Shown: in pieces, positions 41,054 to 48,686 of the stretch
Numbering within the stretch: the first letter of the stretch is position 1
Layout: the number at the start of each line of letters is the position of its first letter
NCBI RefSeq assembly: GCF_016756395.1
Contig: NZ_AP018365.1
Location: 1,302,001-1,366,000 of the forward strand
From: Streptomyces sp. SN-593
GTDB taxonomy: Bacteria; Actinomycetota; Actinomycetes; Streptomycetales; Streptomycetaceae
Direction: 5' to 3'
Length of the DNA: 64,000 bases
Made by a program: the position numbers and the translations under genes
Notes under the pieces: generated by a model
What the model saw: the letters and a program-made list of their open reading frames with translations, nothing else
The model's database searches: none
Told to the model about the DNA's origin: nothing

Positions 41054-42103
41054 TCAGATCGGCAGCCGGAACAGGCGCTTGGCGTTGCCCGACAGGACCT
41101 GCTCGCGCTCCTCGTCGGTGATCTCGACGGTCTTCTGCATGAACTCCACGCCCTGGCTCATCCAGCCGTAGAAGACCGGGAACGACGAGCCGAACATGTA
41201 GTGGTCGGCGCCGTTGACCTTCAGCGCGCACTCGACCTGGTCCTTGCCCCAGGAGTGCGGGTGGGTCAGGTCGAAGAAGATGTTGTTCTCCAGGTAGCTG
41301 TGGATCTTGTCGCCGCCGGTCGGGTCGAGGCGGGTGATGGCCTCCTTCTTGTTCGACCGGTGCGGGGTGGTCAGCGCGGTGTTGGCGAACCAGTTGCCGC
41401 CGAGCATCGTGTGCACGAAGCGCAGGCCGGGCATGCGGTCGAACATCCCGCTGAACAGCTCGCGGCCGACGGCCGTGGCCTGGTCCACGATCCGGCCGAA
41501 CTCCCGGCGCAGGTTGGTGTAGTCCACGACCGTGCGCCACTCGACCGGCAGCGGGGTGTGGTGCGCGATGACCGGGATGTCGAGCTTCTCGATGACCTTC
41601 AGGTACGGCTCGAAGACCGGGTCGTCCAGGTAGAGCTGGCCGTAGTGGCAGGCGAGCTGCACGCCCACCACGCCGAGTTCCTTGACGCAGCGCTCCAGCT
41701 CGTAGATGTTCTCCTTGCCGCCCCACGGCGGCACGCAGGCGGTGGCGAAGAGCCGGCCGCCGGAGCGCTTGACGATCTCGTGGGCGTTGTCGTTGACCTC
41801 ACGACAGGTCTCCAGCGGCAGCCACTCCTGCCAGACCGGGACGCGCATGATGCCGTAGTCGACGCCGGCCTCGTCCATGGCCGCGAGCTTGGCCTCAGCG
41901 CTGTAGTCGCCGTCGACGTAGTTGAGGTTCTGGAAGCCCGCGGGCTTCTCCAGGATGAGCTGCTTGCGGCCGTCCTCCAGCTCGGCGACCCGGGCGATCT
42001 CGCCGAAGCCGCGCGGGGCGCTGTCGAGGAAGCCGTTGAGGATCCTCGGGTTGGAGAACAGGTCCTCCGGCAGGTGGTGGATGTTGATGTCGACAACGGT
42101 CAT
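41054..42103 (-). CDS. amidohydrolase-superfamily (ACMSD/LigJ-type) protein with altered metal ligands
   Basis: 349 aa from ATG 42103 after GAGAGGG. TIM-barrel amidohydrolase-2 protein: CVPPWGGKENIYELERCVKELGVVGVQLACHYG, PVIAHHTPLPVEW, FANTALTTPHRSNKKEAI, FFDLTHPHSWG, ending ILSGNAKRLFRL-like. The N-terminal metal motif, normally H-x-H or E-x-H, is N-I-H (VDINIHHLP, Asn7). The C-terminal FGSDFP Asp is Ser307 (MFGSSFPVFYG). Members include decarboxylases, 4-oxalomesaconate hydratase and the metal-independent PDC lactonase. The reaction here is unknown; no-metal chemistry is possible. Confidence 0.85.
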   Translation of the reverse strand: MTVVDINIHHLPEDLFSNPRILNGFLDSAPRGFGEIARVAELEDGRKQLILEKPAGFQNLNYVDGDYSAEAKLAAMDEAGVDYGIMRVPVWQEWLPLETCREVNDNAHEIVKRSGGRLFATACVPPWGGKENIYELERCVKELGVVGVQLACHYGQLYLDDPVFEPYLKVIEKLDIPVIAHHTPLPVEWRTVVDYTNLRREFGRIVDQATAVGRELFSGMFDRMPGLRFVHTMLGGNWFANTALTTPHRSNKKEAITRLDPTGGDKIHSYLENNIFFDLTHPHSWGKDQVECALKVNGADHYMFGSSFPVFYGWMSQGVEFMQKTVEITDEEREQVLSGNAKRLFRLPI

Positions 42104-42119
42104 GGAGTGACCCTCTCGA

Positions 42120-42212
42120 ATCGTGTACGAAATCTGATACGGACGCTAGCCGAGCCGCGTCCCTTAACGCAAGAGACTTCGTAATTGAAATCGTACACGA
42201 TCTCGTTTACGG
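42120..42212. promoter_or_regulatory. GntR/FCD-type operator pair between divergent catabolic operons
   Basis: TCGTGTACGA (42121-42130) and its exact reverse TCGTACACGA (42191-42200) are 70 nt apart, each flanked by AAAT/GAAAT. A weaker TCGTTTACGG is at 42203-42212. The T-CGT-AC-A pattern resembles FCD GntR operators. The 155-nt spacer is AT-richer than its surroundings. Confidence 0.6.
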
Positions 42213-42258
42213 TCTCGTGTGTGGCGAGCCGCCCAGGGAGCCGTCGAGAGGGACACCC

Positions 42259-43059
42259 GTGACATCCGCACCAACCGCGACATCCACGCCGTCAGACCGG
42301 TCCGCCCCGTCCGCCCCGGCGCCCGCCGTCACCGCGCGCGACGTCGAGTACCGGCACGGCGCGACCCGCCTGATCGGCCACCTGTGCGTACCGGCCGGGG
42401 GCGCCGCCGGGCCGGCGGTCCTGCTGCTGCCCGACGCCTACGGCGTGAGCGGGCACATGACCGGCCTCGCCCGCCGGCTGGCCGGCCTCGGCCACGCCAC
42501 CCTCGTCGCGGACCTGTGGGGCGACGGGCTCCTGCCCGCCGACCAGGCCGAGTTCGGGCCGCTGATCGGCGCGATGGCCGCCGACCGCGCGCACTGGACC
42601 GGTCGGGTGCGCGCCGCCCACGAGGCGCTGCTGGCGCAGGAGGACGCCGACACGGCGGCGGTGGTGGCGCTCGGCTACTGCTTCGGCGGCTCCTCCGCGC
42701 TGGAGTACGCCCGCACCGGCGGCGAGGTGGCCGGCGTCGTCAGCGTCCACGGCGGGCTGGACATCCTCGCGTTCGACTGGTCCGCCGCCCACCCCGCGCC
42801 GGTGCTGGTGTGCACCGGCGCACAGGACCCGATGGCCACCCCCGGGATGCGCGCCGACCTCACCGCGGCGATGACGGCGGCGGGCCTCGACTGGCAGGAG
42901 CACGTCTACAGCCGCACCGTCCACGCCTTCACCTCGCCGACCTCGAAGTCCTCGGCCCGGCCCGACGTCGTCGCGTACAGCGCGCGCAGCACCGCCCGGG
43001 CGTGGGACGCGACCCTGCGGTTCCTGCGCGAGGTCGGCGACCCGCGGTCCGCGGCCTGA
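42259..43059 (+). CDS. dienelactone hydrolase family protein
   Basis: 266 aa from GTG 42259, preceded by GAGAGGG. Alpha/beta hydrolase with the cysteine nucleophile of dienelactone hydrolases in VALGYCFGGSSALEYA, the Asp in CTGAQDPMATP and the His in RTVHAFTSP. The N-terminal 30 residues are Pro/Ser/Thr/Ala-rich and may be untranslated or flexible. It opens ester or lactone bonds such as those formed after ring cleavage. First gene of a plus-strand operon with the flavin hydroxylase, FAH, RidA and DUF3500 genes. Confidence 0.9.
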   Translation: MTSAPTATSTPSDRSAPSAPAPAVTARDVEYRHGATRLIGHLCVPAGGAAGPAVLLLPDAYGVSGHMTGLARRLAGLGHATLVADLWGDGLLPADQAEFGPLIGAMAADRAHWTGRVRAAHEALLAQEDADTAAVVALGYCFGGSSALEYARTGGEVAGVVSVHGGLDILAFDWSAAHPAPVLVCTGAQDPMATPGMRADLTAAMTAAGLDWQEHVYSRTVHAFTSPTSKSSARPDVVAYSARSTARAWDATLRFLREVGDPRSAA

Positions 43060-43101
43060 GCCCCGACCACCGCCCGGCCCTCCCCTACCCCAAGGACCCC
43101 C

Positions 43102-44862
43102 ATGACCAGCAACCCGCTCGACATCGCGATCATCGGCGCCGGCCCGGCGGGACTCGCCGCCGCGCTGCGCCTGCACCAGCGCGGCTTCCGCCCCCGGATC
43201 TACGAGAGCGTCGCCGAGCTGAGGCCCCTGGGCGTCGGCATCGACGTCAAGGTGTACGGCAGCAAGGAACTCGACGAGCTGGGCCTGCTGGAGGAGTTCA
43301 GGGCCATATCCGTCGACGCGCGGGACTCGATCTTCTACAACAAGTACGGCCAGGAGATCTACGCCGAGCTGTGCGGCGTGCACATGGGCTACCTCTACGA
43401 GCAGCGCTTCGTCCACCGCGGCCGGCTCCAGATGCTGCTGTACCGCACGGTGCTGGAGCGGCTCGGCGCGGACGCGGTCGTCCAGGGCACGCGCTGCACC
43501 GGCTACACCAACCACGACGAGCGGGTGACGCTCGACCTGGTGGACCAGGACGGCACCGCCTCGCAGGTGACGGCCGACCTCGCGATCGCCGCGGACGGCA
43601 TCAACTCCGCGCTCCGCCGCCAGATGCACCCCGACCACTCCGAGCCGGTGTACTCCGGCATCACCATGTGGCGCGGCACCACCTTGATGGAACCCTTCGG
43701 CAGCGGCGGCACCATCCTGCACATCGGCGCGCCGCAGAGCTCCAGCATGATCGTGTACCCGATCGCCGACGACTTCGAGGGCACCGGGAAGGTGCTGGTG
43801 AACTGGGTCGTCGAGGCCACCCGCGAGGAGTCGGTCGAGGACTGGAACCAGCTCGGCAGCGTCGACGAGATCATGCACTACTACGACCAGTGCGACATCG
43901 TGCACCTGGACGTCCAGGAGATGCTGCGCAACGCCCGCGAGGTCTACCTCTTCCCGCTCATCCGCCACGAGCCGCTGGACACCTGGACGGACGGCCGCGT
44001 GGTCCTGATCGGCGACGCCGCGCACGCCATGTACCCGCGCGGCGGCAACGGCGCCTGCCAGGCCGTCGTCGACGGCGGCGCGCTGGCCGAGAAGCTCGCC
44101 ACCGTCGAGGACGTGCCCGCGGCCCTGAAGGCGTTCGAGGAGCAGCGGTTGAAGGCCGTCAACGGCATCGTCATGGCCCACCGCGGCGAGGGCTACGAGG
44201 TGATCCGCCGGATGGTCGAGGAGCGGACCGGCGGTGAGCGGTTCACCGACATCGAGGAGGTGCTGCCGCTCGCCGAGGCCGACGCCATCTTCAGCAAGTA
44301 CCACGCCCTCGTGGGCCAGCCCCGCCCCGGCCACGAGGCCGGGGACACCACCGGCTTCCGCACCAAGGACGCCTACCGCAACACCCGCCCGCGCGGCGTG
44401 GTGGACGCCGACGACGCGACCCGGGCGCAGATCCTGGCGGTGGAGGAACGGCGGCGCGCCGCCCTGCTCGCCGTGGACCTCCCCGCGCTGGACGACCTGT
44501 TCGACGCCTCGCTCGTGCACACCCACGCGCCCGGGCTCACCCACGACAAGGCGCAGCTGCTGGAGCACGTGGCGACGCGGAAGGCGTACCTGGACATCTC
44601 CCGCGGTCCGCTGACGATCCGCCTGATCGGCGACGTGGCGGTGGTGACCGGCCGGATCGAGAACCGGCTCGACAGCCCCGACGGCGCCGAGCGGCTGGTG
44701 CGCGGCCAGGTCATCCAGGTGCTGCGGCGCTGCGAGGACGGAGCCTGGCGCTTCGTCAGCTTCCAGATGACCCCGGACGGGGAGCACGTCTGGCCCGCCA
44801 CGGACGCGGAGAAGGCCGCGCTGGCGCAGACGTCGATCGGACAGAAGGGCGCACAGGCATGA
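43102..44862 (+). CDS. PhzS-like FAD-dependent hydroxylase fused to an NTF2-like (DUF4440) domain
   Basis: 586 aa from ATG 43102. Class A flavin monooxygenase: IIGAGPAGLAAALRLHQRGF (FAD), RPLGVGIDVK, SGITMWRGTT, LVNWVVEATRE, and GDAAHAMYPRGGNGACQAVVDGG. The pattern is close to PhzS, which hydroxylates and decarboxylates an aromatic carboxylic acid. From about residue 438 (ATRAQILAVEERRRAALLAVDLPALDDLFDASLVHTH...WRFVSFQMTPDG) there is an extra NTF2/DUF4440-type cone domain. Likely the ring-activating hydroxylase of the pathway. Its stop overlaps the FAH start (ATGA). Confidence 0.9.
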   Translation: MTSNPLDIAIIGAGPAGLAAALRLHQRGFRPRIYESVAELRPLGVGIDVKVYGSKELDELGLLEEFRAISVDARDSIFYNKYGQEIYAELCGVHMGYLYEQRFVHRGRLQMLLYRTVLERLGADAVVQGTRCTGYTNHDERVTLDLVDQDGTASQVTADLAIAADGINSALRRQMHPDHSEPVYSGITMWRGTTLMEPFGSGGTILHIGAPQSSSMIVYPIADDFEGTGKVLVNWVVEATREESVEDWNQLGSVDEIMHYYDQCDIVHLDVQEMLRNAREVYLFPLIRHEPLDTWTDGRVVLIGDAAHAMYPRGGNGACQAVVDGGALAEKLATVEDVPAALKAFEEQRLKAVNGIVMAHRGEGYEVIRRMVEERTGGERFTDIEEVLPLAEADAIFSKYHALVGQPRPGHEAGDTTGFRTKDAYRNTRPRGVVDADDATRAQILAVEERRRAALLAVDLPALDDLFDASLVHTHAPGLTHDKAQLLEHVATRKAYLDISRGPLTIRLIGDVAVVTGRIENRLDSPDGAERLVRGQVIQVLRRCEDGAWRFVSFQMTPDGEHVWPATDAEKAALAQTSIGQKGAQA

Positions 44863-45707
44863 AGCTCGCACGGTTCCGCGTCGGGGACGGCCCCGTCCGC
44901 CTCGGCCGGGTGGACGGCGACCGCGTCACCGACGTGTCCGGGCAGGTCGGCACCTCGCTGCGGGCGATCCTGCCCGACCTGCCCGACCTGCGGGGGCGGA
45001 TCGAGGCCGCGCGCGGTCCGATCCACCTCCTGGCGGACGTCACGCTGGACGCCCCGGTCGACGCCCCGCAGAAGTACCTGGGCATCGGCATGAACTACCG
45101 CGAGCACGCCGAGGAGGCCCGCCAGGCGGGCATCCCCGTGCCCGAGCACCAGATGTGGTTCAACAAGCAGGTCTCCTGCATCGTCGGCCCGACCGCCGAC
45201 GTGGTGAAGCCGGACCTGTCGGACCAACTGGACTACGAGATCGAGTTGGGGGTCGTGATCGGCCGGCGCTGCAAGCACGTCGCGGCCGAGGACGCCGGTT
45301 CGGTGATCGCCGGCTACCTCGTGGCCAACGACTTCTCGGTCCGCGACTGGCTCCAGAAGCGCTCGCCCACGTTCACCCTCGGCAAGTCCTTCGACACCCA
45401 CGGCCCGATCGGGCCCTGGCTGACCACGGCCGACGAGGTGCCCGACCCGCACGCGCTGCGGATGCGGCTGACGGTGAACGGCGAGGTGCGCCAGGACTGG
45501 CCGACGGACGACATGATCCACGACGTCCACCAGCAGATCGCCTACCTGTCGCAGGTCTTCACCCTCATGCCCGGTGACGTCCTCGCCACCGGGACGCCCT
45601 CGGGCATCGGGGCACCGACCGGCTCCTTCCTGCGGGTCGGCGACGTGGTGCGCGCGGAGATCGAGGGCCTCGGCGCCCTGGAGAACCACATCGTCGCGGA
45701 GGGCTGA
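44859..45707 (+). CDS. fumarylacetoacetate hydrolase family protein
   Basis: 282 aa from ATG 44859. Complete FAH-type fold: APQKYLGIGMNYREHAEEAR, FNKQVSCIVGPTADVVKPDLSDQLDYEIELGVVIG (metal-binding E-x-E), VANDFSVRDWLQKRSPTFTLGKSFDTHGPIGPW, and GDVLATGTPSGIGA. It hydrolyses, isomerises or decarboxylates a ring-fission product with Mg or Mn. It is related to, but separate from, the FAH half of the fusion at 37403. Translationally coupled to the hydroxylase gene; the RidA gene starts 3 nt after its stop. Confidence 0.93.
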   Translation: MKLARFRVGDGPVRLGRVDGDRVTDVSGQVGTSLRAILPDLPDLRGRIEAARGPIHLLADVTLDAPVDAPQKYLGIGMNYREHAEEARQAGIPVPEHQMWFNKQVSCIVGPTADVVKPDLSDQLDYEIELGVVIGRRCKHVAAEDAGSVIAGYLVANDFSVRDWLQKRSPTFTLGKSFDTHGPIGPWLTTADEVPDPHALRMRLTVNGEVRQDWPTDDMIHDVHQQIAYLSQVFTLMPGDVLATGTPSGIGAPTGSFLRVGDVVRAEIEGLGALENHIVAEG

Positions 45708-45710
45708 GCC

Positions 45711-46223
45711 GTGTCCGAGGCAGTGGGCGCCGAGCGGCCCGGCACGCAAAGCGGCGGCACGGCGGCGGACGGCGCCGGGCCCGGCGGTGCGACCGGCGGT
45801 GGGCCCGGCGGTGGGGAGCCGGGTCCGGCGCGGCGGGTCAGCGTCGAACTGCCGGGGTTCGCGCACGCCAACCCGATCCCGGCGGCCAGCCGGATCGGCC
45901 CCTTCCTGGCGTCCGGCGCGATCACCGGCCGCGACCCGGTCACCCGCGCGATGCCGCCTGAGCTGGCACGGCAGTGCGCCAACGTGTTCACCCACGTGCG
46001 GGCGCTGATGGCGGCGGTCGGCGGCAGCACCGACGACATCCTGAAGATGACCTTCCGCCTGGCCGACCCGCGGGACCGCGACGCGCTCAACCGCGAGTGG
46101 CTGGCCATGTTCCCCGACCCCGCGCGCCGGCCCGCCCGGCAGTCCCTGGCGGCCGAACTCGACGGAGCGGCGCTGGTGCACTGCGACCTGCTCGCCGTGC
46201 TCGCCGCCGCGCCGCGCGGATGA
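45711..46223 (+). CDS. RidA (YjgF/YER057c/UK114) family protein
   Basis: 170 aa from GTG 45711. After a Gly-rich leader of about 45 residues comes a RidA chain: HANPIPAASRIGPFLASGAITGRD, QCANVFTHVRALMAAVGGSTDDILKMTFRL and RPARQSLAAELDGAALVHCDLLAVL with the conserved Arg that binds 2-imino acids. Such proteins hydrolyse enamines or imines and include the 2-aminomuconate deaminases of aminoaromatic pathways. In this operon it may deaminate or tautomerise a pathway intermediate. Confidence 0.88.
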   Translation: MSEAVGAERPGTQSGGTAADGAGPGGATGGGPGGGEPGPARRVSVELPGFAHANPIPAASRIGPFLASGAITGRDPVTRAMPPELARQCANVFTHVRALMAAVGGSTDDILKMTFRLADPRDRDALNREWLAMFPDPARRPARQSLAAELDGAALVHCDLLAVLAAAPRG

Positions 46224-46261
46224 ACGCCCCTCCCCCCGGCGGCCCCGACGCAGGAGGTCCC

Positions 46262-47446
46262 ATGCCGCAGCACCCTTCCATGCAGTACGAAGCACCGGTC
46301 GCCATCAAGCGGATGCTCTTCTCGACCTGGGCACTGCTGGACTCGCTCACCCCCGACCTGCGGGCCCGGATGCACCTCCCGGACATGGACGACCCCCGCC
46401 GCGTCGACTGGGACTTCATCCCCAAGCCCGACCGCACCGGCGTCCCGCTCGGCGACCTCGACGGCCACCAGCGCACCCTGGCCCACACCCTGCTGAAGTC
46501 CGGGCTCAGCATGCGCGGCTACAGCCAGGTGCTGGCGGTGATGGCCACCGAGAACATCCTGCGCGAACTCGACGTCATCGAGCGCGGGTTCGGCGTGTTC
46601 GCCGGAGCGTTCCGCAACCCGGACGCCTACTGGTTCACCGTCTTCGGGCGGCCCGGCTTCGAGGACACGTGGGGGTGGCGCGTCATCGGGCACCACCTGT
46701 CGGTCAACTTCACCGTCGTCGCCCAGCGGTACCTGACCGTCACCCCGCTGGCGATGGGCGCGATGCCCGTGCCGGCCGGCGCCCTCGACCCGCTGGGCGG
46801 GCACGCGCGCCGGGCGTTCGCCGTCCTGGAGTCCCTGTCCCCCGACCTGCGGGCCGAGGCGGTCGTCCACGACGTCGCGCCCGCCGACTTCGTGACCCGC
46901 CAGGTGCCCCGCGTCGGCGCCGAGGAGTGGCCCGACCCCGTCGACCTCGGCATCGTCGGCTACTCCATCACCGACGAGGACCGGCGCAAGCTGCGCTTCA
47001 GCCGCCACGCGCCCTCGGGCGTCAGCGGCGCCGACCTCGACGGCGCCCAACTGACCGCGCTGCGCGAGCTGCTGCTGCGCTACGTCGAGACCGGCCCGGA
47101 GGAGGTCACCGCCCGCTACCGCGACCAGGTGTTCCGGGAGCACCCCTCCACCCTGCGCTTCGCGTGGGCCGGCGGCACCACGCCCGACACCGCGCACTAC
47201 TACCGGGTCTCGACCGACCACCTCCTGGTCGAGGCGGACAACGCCGTGGCCGCGGGCCAGCACATGCACACCGTCTGGCGCGACCTGGACAACGACCTGG
47301 GCCACGACCTCCTGCTCGACCACTACGCCCGGCACGGCCCCGGCGGCGAGCACCTCGACCGACGCCTCACCTCCAACCGCCCCGAGTCCTCCAGCCCGTT
47401 GCGGACGGCGGCCTGGTACCCGCCGGAGGTGTACGAGAAGCACTGA
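46262..47446 (+). CDS. DUF3500 domain protein (paralogue B)
   Basis: 394 aa from ATG 46262, 6 nt after GGAGG; an ATG at 46220 overlapping the RidA stop would add 14 residues. No signal peptide. Shared with paralogue A: DAYWFTVFGRP, WGWRVIGHHLSVNF (His144, His145), LRFAWAGGT, and QHMHTVWRDLDNDLG (His334, His336). The four invariant His and the downstream Asn-Asp suggest metal binding or acid-base chemistry. Last gene of the operon that starts with the dienelactone hydrolase. The family is uncharacterised as far as I know. Confidence 0.82.
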   Translation: MPQHPSMQYEAPVAIKRMLFSTWALLDSLTPDLRARMHLPDMDDPRRVDWDFIPKPDRTGVPLGDLDGHQRTLAHTLLKSGLSMRGYSQVLAVMATENILRELDVIERGFGVFAGAFRNPDAYWFTVFGRPGFEDTWGWRVIGHHLSVNFTVVAQRYLTVTPLAMGAMPVPAGALDPLGGHARRAFAVLESLSPDLRAEAVVHDVAPADFVTRQVPRVGAEEWPDPVDLGIVGYSITDEDRRKLRFSRHAPSGVSGADLDGAQLTALRELLLRYVETGPEEVTARYRDQVFREHPSTLRFAWAGGTTPDTAHYYRVSTDHLLVEADNAVAAGQHMHTVWRDLDNDLGHDLLLDHYARHGPGGEHLDRRLTSNRPESSSPLRTAAWYPPEVYEKH

Positions 47447-47593
47447 CCGGTACCGCGGCGGCGACGCCGGCCCGGTCCGCCGCCGGTCCCGTGCGCACCG
47501 ACGCCGACGTCATCCGCCCTGGCCCGCCCGGCTCCTGACCGCGCCTCAGGGGCGGCGGGCCGCTCTCGCAGGTGCCCTGCGGCAAGCGGCGGC

Positions 47594-48394
47594 TCAGGCG
47601 CCGGCCGACGGCGGGCCGGCCTCCGCACCTGCGCCCGTACCCGTACCCGCGACCCCGTCCGCGCGCGCGGGGATGCGGCGGTGGACGTCCTCCAGCAGAC
47701 GCAGCATCGACACGCGGAAGACCTCGGCCTGGTGGTCGCCGATGAAGGAGGTGTGCCCGAACACCTCCAGCACGACGAGACCGTGCAGCCGCCCCCATGC
47801 GTCGAGGAAGAGCGCGACCGCGGCGGGCGGCAGCTCCCCCGGCCCCTCGGGCGGCAGGCCGTCCAGGTGCGCCAGCAGTCCGGGCGGGAGCGCGGAGGGG
47901 TCGGCCGCGGCCAGTTGCTCCGCGCCGAACCCGTCGAAGAGTTCGCGGTGGAAGATGGTGCCCATCCGGCGCACCGCCTGCGTGGTGGCGCCCTCGGCGG
48001 GGGCGGCGTAACCGCGCAGCGGCGTGCCGAACAGGAGCTGGAACCGCTCGGGGTGGGTGACCGCCCAGCGGCGGTAGCCCTCGGCCGCCACCACCAGGCG
48101 CGGCAGGTCCGGTCGGTCCGGCGCGCCGTCGAGCGCGGCCTGCACCGCATCGGCCAGGTCCTCGTACTCCTTGGCGATGAGCGAGGTGACCAGGGCGTCC
48201 CGGTTCGGGAAGTAGTGGTAGAGCGCCTGCACGGTCATGCCGAGGCTGCGGGCGACCGCCCGCAGGGACAGCGCCGCGGGGCCGTGCCCGGCGATCCGCC
48301 GCTCGGCGGCCTCCAGGATCTCCCGGACCGCGGTGGCCCGCCGCCGCTCGCGCAACGAGCCTGCGGCCTGGGGGAGTTGATCGTCCTCAAGCAT
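47594..48394 (-). CDS. TetR family transcriptional regulator
   Basis: 266 aa from ATG 48394. TetR HTH at about 20-70 (ATAVREILEAAERRIAGHGPAALSLRAVARSLGMTVQALYHYFPNRDALVTSLIAKEYEDL) followed by a WHG-type ligand domain (EGYRRWAVTHPERFQLLFGTPLRGY). It is divergent from an MmpL transporter gene and probably its repressor. The last 15 residues are a Gly/Thr/Ala tail. Confidence 0.92.
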   Translation of the reverse strand: MLEDDQLPQAAGSLRERRRATAVREILEAAERRIAGHGPAALSLRAVARSLGMTVQALYHYFPNRDALVTSLIAKEYEDLADAVQAALDGAPDRPDLPRLVVAAEGYRRWAVTHPERFQLLFGTPLRGYAAPAEGATTQAVRRMGTIFHRELFDGFGAEQLAAADPSALPPGLLAHLDGLPPEGPGELPPAAVALFLDAWGRLHGLVVLEVFGHTSFIGDHQAEVFRVSMLRLLEDVHRRIPARADGVAGTGTGAGAEAGPPSAGA

Positions 48395-48440
48395 GCGGTG
48401 ACCCTACCGCTGTCGGCCTGGCGGCTGTCGGGGAGGCGAA

Positions 48441-48468
48441 CACTGTCAGGTAAATCTCACACTGCCAG
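48441..48468. promoter_or_regulatory. direct repeat CACTG(T/C)CAG, TetR operator candidate
   Basis: CACTGTCAG (48441-48449) and CACTGCCAG (48460-48468), 19 nt apart, in an AT-richer patch of the TetR-MmpL spacer. Weak but well placed. Confidence 0.4.
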
Positions 48469-48686
48469 CGCCCGGGTCCGGTCCCCTACGGTCGTGGCGG
48501 CGACGGAGCGTGCCGTCCCGGCACCGCACCCGGTCGCGTCGGGATGTCGAGCCCGTGCCGGGCGCCACCGGTCCCCGCGTGCCCGGTCGTCCGATCCCGC
48601 GGCGCCGGCCCCGGTGTCCGATCCTTCCTGCTGCCCGGCCGCTCCCCCGCCGTTTCACCGCACGTACGCAATCAAGGAGATCTCGC

